Shown here in pieces: positions 19,491 through 29,529 of a stretch of 64,000 nucleotides of DNA. Both the position numbers and the translations under genes were made by a program. Positions within the stretch are counted from its first letter, which is position 1. Each line of letters starts with the position of its first letter. The notes beneath the pieces are model-generated. The model made no database searches. It was not told the DNA's origin and saw only the letters and a program-made list of their open reading frames with translations. This stretch comes from Candidatus Bathyarchaeota archaeon (GTDB lineage: Archaea > Thermoproteota > Bathyarchaeia > 40CM-2-53-6), in assembly GCA_005888735.1 (NCBI GenBank), contig VBBN01000028.1, forward strand, positions 62,001 through 126,000, given 5' to 3'.

Positions 19491-21785
19491 CTGACAAGAG
19501 AACGCAAATTCCTAGCGCTGCTGCTAGCCATAATTTTTCTGCTGAACGCAATATCCCTACTCCATCTTGCTAACGAGCAGCCAACTAGCATTCAGGCTGC
19601 CCTAAGCACAACCGCCGCCTTCAACAACGTTGTTGTTATCTTAATGGAGAACCAGGGTCTTAGCGATGTCATCGGAAGCACGTCCGCTCCTTATATGAAC
19701 ACCTTAGCCACAACCTACGGTCTTTCCACTCAGTATACTGCCATTGAACATCCGAGCGAGCCAAACTATGTGGCCCTCTTTGGCGGCGACACGTTTGGTA
19801 TCGCGGGTGATGGCAACTGTTGCTGGAAGGTCAACCAGCCCAACCTCGTGGACAGACTCGAGTCCGCAGGGCTGACGTGGAAGGCATTTGCCGAAGACGC
19901 GTCAGGCTCAGGAACATGCGGTTTCAACCCACCAAGAAGAAGCGACCACTTCCCTTTCATAGACTACAGCGACATGAACACCCCAGCGAGATGCGCTAAC
20001 ATGCTAACCACAGCATCATCCGCCGACTCAGAACTTCTCACCGCGCTCAACTCACAGACACCTCCCAACTTTGCCTGGCTAACGCCGAACGACTGCAACA
20101 ACATGCACAACTGCTCCGTCGCCACAGGGGACGCGTACCTGGGAGGGCTTGTCCCTAAGATTCTAACGAGTGCGATGTTTACCGCACAAAAGGCGGCACT
20201 ATTCGTTGTCTTCGACGAGGGCAACGGGAGCTCTCCAAGCGACTATGTTTACGCCGTCTGGGCAGGCTCCTCTGTCAGGAAAGCCTACACCTCATCCACC
20301 CAGTACTCTCACTACTCGTTTCTCAAGACAATAGAATCGCTCTGGAACCTACCCTCTCTTACTCCGAACGATGCGGGAGCTTCAGCCATGACAGAGTTCT
20401 TCAGCAGCTCAACGCTTCAACCGCTATCAGCCAGCTTTACAGTCTCAACAACAACGCCTTTCGCCACACAGCCAGTTACATTCACGTCCACAGCAACAGG
20501 TGGAAAGACTCCGTACGCTATCACGTGGGACTTCGGGGATGGCTCTACTGTGTCAGGACTTATGGTCACCCATGTTTTCACAGGCGCCCAGACTTTCGCG
20601 GTCACCGAGACAGTCACGGATTCGTCCACTCCAATACAAACAGCAATCAGCACACAGTCGATCACTGCGTCCGCCCTCACTGCAGGGAGCTTCAGCGCGT
20701 GTTCCTCCCTTCCTCAAGGCTGGAGCTGTGGCAACACCAACGGCCTGACTGGCAGCTCGGTTGACATTGTCAACGGGGTCCTGCAGACCCGTGAGTCTAA
20801 CCCTGGGGTTGGCAGTGACAACAGTTACTACTACTCGACGAGTCAGAAGGGAACTTTCCCATGGGACCCGTGCCGGGCACCCGCCAACGGATCGCTGCCC
20901 TCCACAGTCTCCTCCGTCAGCACAACCTTCACGCCTCTCACCATCACCACGTCAGGCAGCTACCGCTACCACATCTACGTCGCACTCTACTACTGGCTGC
21001 CTAACGGTCCTGTCACTGCGGGAGGCTCCACCTATCGATGCCTCGACACCCAGGTCAGAGTAGAGAACATCGGTGGAACATTCAGCCCTGTAGGCTCAAC
21101 ATCCACCTACGACCCGGGCGACTCGTTCGGCTGGGACAATGTTACATTGGGGTCAGTCACAATTGGCCAAACGTACACGCTTAAGGCGAATGTTGCCGAT
21201 CAGTGCCAACAAGACCTTCTCGCCTGGGGACTTCCATCAAACACACCTTGCCAGCTCGCCGGTATTGAGGTCGGAACCGAAGGCTTCCAGTTCCAAGAGC
21301 TCGATGTGAACTGGTCCGACGTTCAAGTCTCGACACTCACTAGCTCCTTGGCGATCTCCTATACATTCGCTCCCGCGAATCCTCAGACGGGTCAAGCGAT
21401 TGCCTTCTCAGCCATCGTGTTGGGAGGAACTGGACCTTACACCTACTCGTGGGACTTCGGCGATGGAAACACAGGAAGAGGAGCCAACATCACTTACATC
21501 TATTCACAGCCGGGAAACTACACAGTCACACTGACAGTCAGAGATAGCACCGGTAGAAACGCGGCGACTTCTCGAATCATCGCCGTCCCCAGAGACCGCG
21601 CTCTGATAGGTGATGTCAACGGGGATTGCGTAGTCGACAGGAGGGATGTCGCAATGGTAGAGCTCTCCTTCGGGAAATCTGCCGGAGATCTAGGCTTCGA
21701 CCCTAGAGTCGACGCTAACCATGACGGAGCTGTAAACATACTCGACGTAGCCGCAGTAGCAATCGAGTTTGGACAGAAATGCTAG
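19491..21785 (+). CDS. Secreted phosphoesterase-like protein with PKD domains and C-terminal dockerin-like domain
   Basis: Paralogous to 5386..8103; C-terminus GDVNGDCVVDRRDVAMVELSFGK...DPRVDANHDGAVNILDVAAVAIEFG has two dockerin/EF-hand-like repeats. The signal peptide is encoded upstream of the track's ATG (19644); the frame opens with CTG at 19491 directly after TAA. Confidence 0.8.
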   Translation: MTRERKFLALLLAIIFLLNAISLLHLANEQPTSIQAALSTTAAFNNVVVILMENQGLSDVIGSTSAPYMNTLATTYGLSTQYTAIEHPSEPNYVALFGGDTFGIAGDGNCCWKVNQPNLVDRLESAGLTWKAFAEDASGSGTCGFNPPRRSDHFPFIDYSDMNTPARCANMLTTASSADSELLTALNSQTPPNFAWLTPNDCNNMHNCSVATGDAYLGGLVPKILTSAMFTAQKAALFVVFDEGNGSSPSDYVYAVWAGSSVRKAYTSSTQYSHYSFLKTIESLWNLPSLTPNDAGASAMTEFFSSSTLQPLSASFTVSTTTPFATQPVTFTSTATGGKTPYAITWDFGDGSTVSGLMVTHVFTGAQTFAVTETVTDSSTPIQTAISTQSITASALTAGSFSACSSLPQGWSCGNTNGLTGSSVDIVNGVLQTRESNPGVGSDNSYYYSTSQKGTFPWDPCRAPANGSLPSTVSSVSTTFTPLTITTSGSYRYHIYVALYYWLPNGPVTAGGSTYRCLDTQVRVENIGGTFSPVGSTSTYDPGDSFGWDNVTLGSVTIGQTYTLKANVADQCQQDLLAWGLPSNTPCQLAGIEVGTEGFQFQELDVNWSDVQVSTLTSSLAISYTFAPANPQTGQAIAFSAIVLGGTGPYTYSWDFGDGNTGRGANITYIYSQPGNYTVTLTVRDSTGRNAATSRIIAVPRDRALIGDVNGDCVVDRRDVAMVELSFGKSAGDLGFDPRVDANHDGAVNILDVAAVAIEFGQKC

Positions 21786-21788
21786 AAC

Positions 21789-21840
21789 GGGCATTCTGGC
21801 TGTAAGAGACGGAATGCCCAAAAAACCCCTTTTGTTTTAT
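21789..21840 (+). terminator. Putative intrinsic-type terminator after the dockerin gene
   Basis: GGGCATTC...GAATGCCC 8-bp stem, then AAAAAACCCCTTTTGTTTTA. Confidence 0.5.
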
Positions 21841-22082
21841 TCCGGACTTATTTCCGGACTCGTATTCTGCTACCCCTAGACTCAGTTGTTCATTGCAAAT
21901 TTCACTGACCATAAATCGATTCCCTCTCTTCAAGGTGGACTAGCATTCCTTCTCAAAGGGGTAGTCGTTACTCAGTAGAACGATTATCGCTCTTCGTCAT
22001 CCAGAGCGACACGAGACGATGAAGGTTTCTGCCGGTAGCCTTATCACCGCGCGTTTCCAGCGCTCGACACAAGTGGGTCCGT

Positions 22083-23491
22083 ATGGAAGACCTTGTCAAG
22101 TTCGCCGTGAACACAGCGGAGAAACTAGGCGTATCCTATGCTGAGGCGAGGTTCCAAAGAAACGAGGGGCTGCGCCTTGCGTTCAAGAACGGGGTTGCCG
22201 ACCCAGCGGGGTTCCTGAAAAAGTCAGGACTAGCCGTCCGCGTCCTTGTCAACGGTGCCCTAGGATTTGCTTCAACCAATAACCTGAGAAGGGAAAATGT
22301 CCGCGAAATCGTCGAGTCCGCCTACCGCACCGCACGACAATCCTCCAAACTTGTCAAAAACCCCATTCGCATGGCTGGGGTAAGCAGCACGGAGGCGAAA
22401 TGGGCTATGAGAGAGAAACAAGGTTTGGACGAGGTGGGAGTCGAAGAGCGTCTCGGCGTAATGAAAGACGTCGAGAAGACGCTCATGTCCACACCTATGA
22501 GTATGAAACTCGTTGCTCGTCTCTTGGAGATGACAAGCGAGACCGAGGAGAAACTGTTCACCAACTCCGAGGGAGCACTCATACACGGAATCGTGCCAAG
22601 AACACGTTTCTTCACACTTCTAACAGGAACATCAGAGAAGGGAGCAATTCAACGTTGGTACACCAAGGGCCAGAGCGGAGGATGGGAGGTGGTGGAAGAG
22701 TGGCAGCTTCCGGAGGCCACGTTGACCGAGGCGAGAAAAATGGCTGACATCCTCGACAAGGGGCAGAAGGCACCGGGCGACGATGTGGACGTGGTTCTCG
22801 GTTCGGAGATTGTCGGAATAATCTGCCATGAGTCATGCGGCCACCCGCAAGAGGCCGACCGGATTCTCGGAAGAGAAGCTGCCCAGGCGGGCGAGTCGTA
22901 TCTTAAACCTGACATGATGGGGTTCCAGGTAGGCTCGCAACACGTCACAGTGGTTGACGATCCGACGCTAGCCGGCTCCTATGGATACTATGAGTTTGAT
23001 GACGAGGGGGTGAAGTAGACCGTGGGAAGATATCGGGGCTGCTCCATAACCGTGAGACGGCGGCGGAATTCGACACCGAGAGCAACGCGGCGTCTAGAGC
23101 TGTTGGCTTTGACCGGGAACCCATCATAAGAATGGCGAACACCTACATGAAACCTGGAGACCAAACGTTCGACGAGCTGATAGGGGATATCCGTCATGGT
23201 GTGTACTTGAAGACTTTCATGGAATGGAACATTGATGACAAGCGCTTCAATGAAAGGTACGTTGGGCACGAGGCCTATCTCATCGAGAATGGAGAGTTGA
23301 CGAGTTATGTGCGAAACCCAGTTTTGGAGCTGACAACTCCCAAGCTCTACAGCAGCGTGGACGCTGTAAGCAAGGAAATGGAATTTGACGCGGGCACCTG
23401 TGGCAAGGGTGACCCGATGCAGGGAGCGCCAGTGTACGAGGGAGGCCCGTCAGTCCGGCTGAGAAACATTAGATTGGGAGGAGGGGCTTGA
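22083..23491 (+). pseudogene. tldD: TldD-family metalloprotease, interrupted near 23018
   Basis: N-part has HESCGHPQEADRILGREAA (HExxxH) and stops at EFDDEGVK*; the C-part (LLHNRETAAEFDTESNAASRAVGFDREPIIRMANTYMKPGD...) continues in another frame. Confidence 0.8.
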
Positions 23492-24870
23492 CCATGCAAA
23501 CTACTGTGCAGTCAGGCGAGTCTCTTCTTCGCGATCTCCCTCGACAGATTGTTCAGAGAGGCGCCAAAGCTGGGGCCGGCGATATTGTCGGAGGAGTGGA
23601 GGTTGAGAAGCGAAGGATGGTCCGGTTCAGCAACAATGTCGTCACCGTTGTCCAAACATGGGACATAACGAGCCCAATAATTTACCTCGGCTTCGGTACC
23701 AGAAGCATCGCCAGCAGGCTCAGCGACACTTCCACAGCTGCGGTCGATGAGAGTATTCAACAGATGCTCCCCGCAGTCAACGCGCTTCCAGAAACCGTGG
23801 AGAGTCATATTCCCAGAGGACCCTTCCAGTACAAGAATGTCCCGGGGCTCTTTGACTCGAAGGTTCCTCGGCTTGAGGCTGAGCTAATGGACATGGTAGA
23901 GTCAGCGATTAACGCGAGCTTGGCTGAGGGAGCGAAGAGAGTGTCCGGGGTTCTGACCTCTTATCATACTCGGAAGTCTCTCTACACGTCGACTGGAGTC
24001 GACGCTTCAACAGAGTTGACGATGGTCGAGGTTTCTCTGAGAAGTTTCGCCGAGGATGACGCTAGTGGGCAGGGAGTCTCTGTCTCTACATCTCTCAAGG
24101 ATTTTGACCCTGAGGGAGCAGGGCGTGAATCGGGCTCGTTCGCCAAACAATCCCTCCACCCAGGCCAGGGTCATGAAGGCAAGCACAACGTTGTTTTCGG
24201 TCCCTCGATCTTCGCGAACCTCCTCAACACAGTAGCCTTCTCAGCCTCGGCGTATGCGATTGACGCGGGCTATTCCTTTTTCGCAGACAAGCTGGGACAG
24301 AAAGTTGGCTCTGAACAAGTTACCCTTGTAGATGACCGGTTGAGACCCGCTGGTCCGGGAGCAATTCCGTTCGACGATGAGGGACACCCATCCCAGACCA
24401 ATAACTTGGTTGCGAAAGGGACGTTCGAGACAGTCAGTCATGATTCTCGCACAGCTGCGAAACTGAAGACGCGCTCGACAGGCAATGCGACATGGTTCTC
24501 GGACATCGGACAGATAGTTCCAATTCCCACGTGCCTGGTCTTGGACGAGGGAGACAGATCCCGCGAGGACCTTTTCGAAGAAGCGGGAGATGGTCTCTAC
24601 ATTACGAATAACTGGTATACTCGTTTCCAGAACTATCGAACGGGTGACTTTTCGACCATTCCCCGGGACGCTATGTTCCTGATCAGGAATGGAAAGCTGG
24701 GACCGCCTGTAAAGGGGCTTCGTGTGAGCGACAACATGATCCACATCCTTCAATCCACCCGCGCTGTTTCGAGGGGCAGGAAGTGGATGCGCTGGTGGGA
24801 GGTGGACATTCCAACATACCTCGGCCACGTTCTAGTCGACCGAGTAGGTATTACTAGGTCGACCGGTTGA
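23488..24870 (+). CDS. tldE: TldE/PmbA family protein
   Basis: 460 aa; overlaps the tldD stop; VFGPSIFANLL and DDEGHPSQTNNLVAKGTFE motifs. Confidence 0.85.
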   Translation: MTMQTTVQSGESLLRDLPRQIVQRGAKAGAGDIVGGVEVEKRRMVRFSNNVVTVVQTWDITSPIIYLGFGTRSIASRLSDTSTAAVDESIQQMLPAVNALPETVESHIPRGPFQYKNVPGLFDSKVPRLEAELMDMVESAINASLAEGAKRVSGVLTSYHTRKSLYTSTGVDASTELTMVEVSLRSFAEDDASGQGVSVSTSLKDFDPEGAGRESGSFAKQSLHPGQGHEGKHNVVFGPSIFANLLNTVAFSASAYAIDAGYSFFADKLGQKVGSEQVTLVDDRLRPAGPGAIPFDDEGHPSQTNNLVAKGTFETVSHDSRTAAKLKTRSTGNATWFSDIGQIVPIPTCLVLDEGDRSREDLFEEAGDGLYITNNWYTRFQNYRTGDFSTIPRDAMFLIRNGKLGPPVKGLRVSDNMIHILQSTRAVSRGRKWMRWWEVDIPTYLGHVLVDRVGITRSTG

Positions 24871-24913
24871 CCAGGCTACGGAGTGGCTTGCTGACTGCGA
24901 CGAGTGAAAACTT

Positions 24914-25486
24914 GTGAGTGCTATAAGGAAGGTCCGACGGCTTCGGGAAGCGTTTAGGGCTCTAGACGTCGACGAGAAACGCGGAATCATAACCGCGTAC
25001 AATGAAAGGTTCCTCTTCATCCCGACGAAACTCATCCACGCGATAGAGGATCGCCTGTCGGAAAGTTTTGGTCCCGCCACGGCGACCAGTTTCGAGTATG
25101 AAATTGGCAGAGAAGGAGGAGTCCAGTACATGCGCATTGCCGAAAAGGCGGGGTTCAAGTTTAGAAACTTTCAGGATCTTTCTTCGGTTGCTGAACGGCT
25201 TGGAACGCTTGCTGGATGGGGGAAAGTCATGGTACACGAGTTTGACCCAGAAAAGAAGACTGTCAGTATGAGGTGGACTGATGGGGTTTCTGTGAGGAAC
25301 AAGCGTGGAAATCTGCCTGTGTGCCATTTCGGGAGGGGAATTCTCACAGGGGCCATGGAAACCGTGTTCGGGACGGCTTGTGATTCGCTCGAAGTCAAAT
25401 GTCAAGGCAAGGGGGACGCGTACTGCGAAGCAATCATTGGTGCCCCCGAGGAAATATCTCGGCTAGCTAACGGTCTAGGATCCTAG
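24914..25486 (+). CDS. V4R (4-vinyl reductase) domain protein
   Basis: CHFGRGILTGAMETVFGTACDSLEVKCQGKGDAYCEAIIG. Confidence 0.8.
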   Translation: MSAIRKVRRLREAFRALDVDEKRGIITAYNERFLFIPTKLIHAIEDRLSESFGPATATSFEYEIGREGGVQYMRIAEKAGFKFRNFQDLSSVAERLGTLAGWGKVMVHEFDPEKKTVSMRWTDGVSVRNKRGNLPVCHFGRGILTGAMETVFGTACDSLEVKCQGKGDAYCEAIIGAPEEISRLANGLGS

Positions 25487-25816
25487 TCCACTCAACGTCC
25501 CGTCGAACCCCGGGGAGGACTTTAGAACTTTCTCTATTCCGCGGAATCCTTGGTCCCGGTACCTGATGCCCTGCTCCGTGATATTGTACACTCTACGACT
25601 CCTCCGGGTCGGTGATACCCATTCTCCGGTGACCAGCTTCCGCTCTTCTAGCTCGTAGAGAAGAGGGTAGAGTGTTCCGGGTCCGATGCGGGTTCCGGTC
25701 CCCGCTTTCAGTTCGCGCATGATTTCATAGCCGTGTCTCGACCCGTTGTTTAAGAGCGCGAGGACGAAGAGGTCTAGAAAGTTCTTGACCATCCTCTCTC
25801 CGATCGCTTTTGACAT
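25475..25816 (-). CDS. PadR-family transcriptional regulator
   Basis: FVLALLNNGSRHGYEIMRELKAGTGTRIGPGTLYPLLYELEERKLV. Confidence 0.9.
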   Translation of the reverse strand: MSKAIGERMVKNFLDLFVLALLNNGSRHGYEIMRELKAGTGTRIGPGTLYPLLYELEERKLVTGEWVSPTRRSRRVYNITEQGIRYRDQGFRGIEKVLKSSPGFDGTLSGLGS

Positions 25817-25990
25817 CCAGTCCCAGCCGAGCTATCGAGTTTCGATATGTTCGCCTCTCGATATAAAGCCACCTTGATTCCGGTATGTTTGGCATTGTGA
25901 GCGAGTAATGGATTCTCAAGGGCTTGTTATGACCGACGCGAAAGCAAATGAGACGCTGGCTCCCCAATCCTCCAAGATCCTGACCGAAAG

Positions 25991-27148
25991 ATGACTCCGG
26001 CAAGGATTTCCGCTTTCACCGGGCTAAAGTGTACCGAGTGCCACACTAGTTTCGGAGAAGATGACGTCCTTGGCCGCTGCCCGAAGTGTGATGCCCCGCT
26101 TGACACTGCTCTTGATGAGGAATATCTCAAAGAAAAAGGAAAGCAAACCGGCAGCGAGAACGCGTCGTCAATGTGGAGGTTTCGAGCCTTCCTCCCAGTA
26201 CGAGACGATACTAGGATCGTGACCGCTGGGGAGGGCGGCACCCAACTGAGAAAGCTCTCTTCTCTCCCCGGCCATGTTTGGCTCAAGGATGAATCGCGTA
26301 ATCCGACTGGTAGTTTCAAAGACCGTGGAGCGTCTTTGGCTGTGACAAAAGCGCTCCAGCTGGGCATGAAACGTCTCGTGCTCTCATCAGAGGGAAATGC
26401 CGGATGCTCCTTCGCGTTGTATTCAGGGATCGGGCGGATATCCTGCAGTGTCTTTCTTCCAAAGCTGGCCAATGCGAGCAAGGTCGTCCTCACCAAGCGA
26501 CTGGGAGCGACCGTGACACGTGTCACCGGCACAATTGCTGATGCGGGAAGAAGGGCTGAGTCGTCCGTTCAGAGAAATGGGGGATACAACGCGTCGACCT
26601 TCATAACTCCGTACAGGCACGATGGAAAGGGAACCATTGCCCTGGAGATTTGTGAACAGCTGGGATGGCGGTGTCCCGATTGGATCGTCTATCCCCTAGG
26701 CGGTGGAGTTGGCCTGGTTGGAATGTGGAAGATGTTCAAGATTCTCGAGAACATTGGTTGGGTCTCGGTAAAGCCTAGACTCGTCGCGGTCCAACCCGCA
26801 GGATGCGCTCCCATAGTCAAAGCGTTCAGTTCAGATCGTGAGGATGTTGAAGAGTGGCGATCACCGAAGACCTCGGCGCTGGGCCTGAAAATACCGAAAC
26901 CTCTGGCTGGACGTTGGATTCTGAAGACTCTGCGGGAGTCGCACGGAGTTGCGCGAGCGGTCACGGAAGACGACATAAGAAAATCGACCAAGCGGCTCGC
27001 TAGGGATGAAGGGGTTCTCCTCGAACCCTCGAGTGCCGCGGCCTTCGCTGCGTTACCCGGTCTCTACGAGGAGAAGCTGGTGGACCCGTCAGAGCAAGTT
27101 GTTGTGATTGGAACTGGGTCCGGGCTCAAGACTCTCGAAAGCCTCTGA
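25991..27148 (+). CDS. thrC: Threonine synthase
   Basis: N-terminal zinc ribbon; PLP motif PTGSFKDRGASLAVTKA; YPLGGGVGLVGMWK. Confidence 0.88.
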   Translation: MTPARISAFTGLKCTECHTSFGEDDVLGRCPKCDAPLDTALDEEYLKEKGKQTGSENASSMWRFRAFLPVRDDTRIVTAGEGGTQLRKLSSLPGHVWLKDESRNPTGSFKDRGASLAVTKALQLGMKRLVLSSEGNAGCSFALYSGIGRISCSVFLPKLANASKVVLTKRLGATVTRVTGTIADAGRRAESSVQRNGGYNASTFITPYRHDGKGTIALEICEQLGWRCPDWIVYPLGGGVGLVGMWKMFKILENIGWVSVKPRLVAVQPAGCAPIVKAFSSDREDVEEWRSPKTSALGLKIPKPLAGRWILKTLRESHGVARAVTEDDIRKSTKRLARDEGVLLEPSSAAAFAALPGLYEEKLVDPSEQVVVIGTGSGLKTLESL

Positions 27149-27229
27149 TTCGACCGCGTTTTCGTCCTTCGACGCCCTCGCTCTTCAAGGGTGGGCTAGA
27201 ATGGTCGAGGGTCTCGGAAGATGCGTGTC

Positions 27230-28081
27230 CTACTCGGCTCTCAGGGCGAGCCTTGACGCTAGCACTCCGACGATTGTGAACAGTAGCGCAAAGCCTACGA
27301 GGAATGAGACATCGAAGACCACAGTGGACATGTCTGTGGCGTTTATTGATCCCTGAACGATGAAGACTCTCGCTGTCTCGGCCGCTCTTGATATCGGGTT
27401 TACCTTTGCAACCATCTGGAGCCAGTCTGGCATTGATGATATTGGTAGGAGGGCGCTGCTTGCGAATAGGAGCGGAAGGTTCAGAAGGTTGACCACGGCA
27501 ATCAGCGTCTCCTATTTCGCTATCCTGATTGAGATGGCGGTGAACATGCTCGCGAAACCAAAGGCGAGCAAGAACATCACCGAGAAGACCCCCAGAAGGT
27601 CAAGCCCGTTGAATCCCGGGGCAAGCCTCAGGCCATTAGGTATGACCAGCGCCAGGCCGAATATGACGATTGCTTGGATCATTCCCTTGACAACACTGGA
27701 GAGTACTCTTGAGAGGAAGATGGAAGTTCGGGGTATAGGGGCGGCGAGGAGGGCGTTGAGAATGCTGAAACGTCTGTCGAAGACGATGGACATGCCGCTA
27801 AACGCCGCGTTGAACATGAGGATTAGGCAGAGTATCCCCCCTGTCAGGTACGTGATGTAGTTTGGCGCGCCTCCGAAGGTCTGCGTGAGAATGCTCTGTC
27901 TGATAGTGTCGAGGTTAACTCCTGGAATGGAAATGTTCGGTACGAGGTTCGTTGGGTTGAAAGCGTTTCCGAACAGTGCAAGCCAAACCAGCGGCTGGAA
28001 CAGTGCGGTGAAGACGAGGGGCGGTGTCCGTATCCACTTCTTCAGCTCTCTAACCGTTAGAGCCATGGTTCCCGCTAACAT
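27230..28081 (-). pseudogene. ABC-2 type transporter permease with in-frame TAG
   Basis: ORFs 27512..28081 and 27230..27496 are in the same frame, separated by TAG at 27512..27514: ...FTAISIRIAK*ETLIAVVNLLNLPLLFASSALLP... Confidence 0.8.
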
Positions 28082-29077
28082 CTAGCGACTCCTCATTCCA
28101 GTGAATCTCGCCTTCATCGAGTCCTCCGAGCCAGCCTCCGCGTCCCTCAATGATCTTCCGGTGACCTCGAGGAATACTTGGTCTAGGCTCGGCTTGTCAA
28201 ACGATATTCTGCCGATTTTTAGACCGCGCCTAGAGACCTCTTCGAAGATTCCGGGGAGAGCGGTCTCTGCCCCTGGTAGCTTGATACGATAGGTGGTTCC
28301 TTTCTGCTTCAAGTCTTTCACTCCCGGGAGAGAGCTGAAGAAGCCGAGTAGGTTCCCCCCGTCCGCCACGTCCAGTTCCAAGACTTCTCCGCCTAGCTTG
28401 GCCTTCAGTTCCTGAGGGGACCCTGAGACCTCGATTTTCCCGTGATCGATAATCGCGATTCTATCGCACAGTGAATCGGCTTCTTCCAAGTAGTGCGTTG
28501 TCATGAAAATTGTCATTTTCTGCTCTTTGTTCAGGGCCTTGATGTGGTCCCACATCACAGTTCGGGTTTGAATGTCGAGGCCGAGTGTCGGCTCGTCTAG
28601 GAACAAGAGCCTGGGCTGATGGATTAGTCCCACGATTAGCTGCAATCTTTTTCTCATGCCTCCTGAATATGTCCGGACGAGCCTACTTGCCGCATCCTTG
28701 AGTTCGACAAGTCCCAGTAGCTCTTCTGCTCTCTTTTTGGCCGCGGCACGAGGAACATGGTAGAGGCTGGCGGCTAGCATGATGTTCTCTGTTCCTGTTA
28801 GTTCATCGTCCACGGTGAGGTCTTGTTGGACGATGCCGATGCTCTTCCTTACTGCGTCAGGGTTCTTGCTGACGTCGTGCCCTGCTATCGTTGCTCTGCC
28901 TTGGGTTATCGAGGCCAGGGTTGTCAGCATCTTGATAGTTGTTGTTTTGCCAGCGCCGTTGGGCCCGAGAAAGCCGAACAGTTCGCCTTCGTTCACACTG
29001 AACGAAATGTCGTTGACAGCTTTCACCGTTCCATTGTAGACCTTTGTCAGGTTCTCGGCTTCGATAATGTTCGGCGT
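28082..29077 (-). CDS. ABC transporter ATP-binding protein (DrrA/CcmA-like)
   Basis: GPNGAGKTTT, YSGGMRKRLQ, LFLDEPTLGLD. N-terminus PNIIEAENLTKVYNGTVKAVNDISF lies upstream of the track's GTG start; likely start at the ACG codon (29077..29075). Confidence 0.88.
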   Translation of the reverse strand, partial: TPNIIEAENLTKVYNGTVKAVNDISFSVNEGELFGFLGPNGAGKTTTIKMLTTLASITQGRATIAGHDVSKNPDAVRKSIGIVQQDLTVDDELTGTENIMLAASLYHVPRAAAKKRAEELLGLVELKDAASRLVRTYSGGMRKRLQLIVGLIHQPRLLFLDEPTLGLDIQTRTVMWDHIKALNKEQKMTIFMTTHYLEEADSLCDRIAIIDHGKIEVSGSPQELKAKLGGEVLELDVADGGNLLGFFSSLPGVKDLKQKGTTYRIKLPGAETALPGIFEEVSRRGLKIGRISFDKPSLDQVFLEVTGRSLRDAEAGSEDSMKARFTGMRSR

Positions 29078-29094
29078 GACTTGTCGCCTCCCGG

Positions 29095-29529
29095 CTAGTT
29101 TGAGATTGCGGAGAGTTTGTTGGCGATACTCTTAATCTTCTCCTTGTATGGCGCTATCCTGGACTTGTCTGACTTGCTCAGTTCCTCCAAGTACGAAGCG
29201 AGGCCGCTGATTTCGCTCAGCATCTCCTCGATGCCACGGGCGCGTCTTCCGACGAATGGCCCGAAAGGAAACTCTCCCTCTTGCCTTCCCTTCTCGGTAA
29301 GCTCGTATCTTCCATCTTCTCTCTTTCTGAGGACGCCGTCTTCCCTTAGCTCCTCCAGGAGTGGGTAGATTGAGCCTGGTGATGGACGCCACCATCCCTG
29401 ACTCATGGCTTCTATCTGGTCCATGATCTCGCTTCCGTTCATGGGATTGCGTGAAACCATTGTGACAACCATTGTTCTAAGTCCCCGTCTACGGTGGTGC
29501 TTCCATCCGCCGAATCCTCCAAACCACAT
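29095..29529 (-). CDS. PadR-family transcriptional regulator
   Basis: MVVTMVSRNPMNGSEIMDQIEAMSQGWWRPSPGSIYPLLEELREDGVL; start placed at MWFGGFGG. Confidence 0.85.
   Translation of the reverse strand: MWFGGFGGWKHHRRRGLRTMVVTMVSRNPMNGSEIMDQIEAMSQGWWRPSPGSIYPLLEELREDGVLRKREDGRYELTEKGRQEGEFPFGPFVGRRARGIEEMLSEISGLASYLEELSKSDKSRIAPYKEKIKSIANKLSAISN

Noticed and set aside
23016-23018. TAG in tldD as a pyrrolysine codon
   Set aside because: Readthrough would not restore the TldD sequence because the downstream half lies in a different frame.
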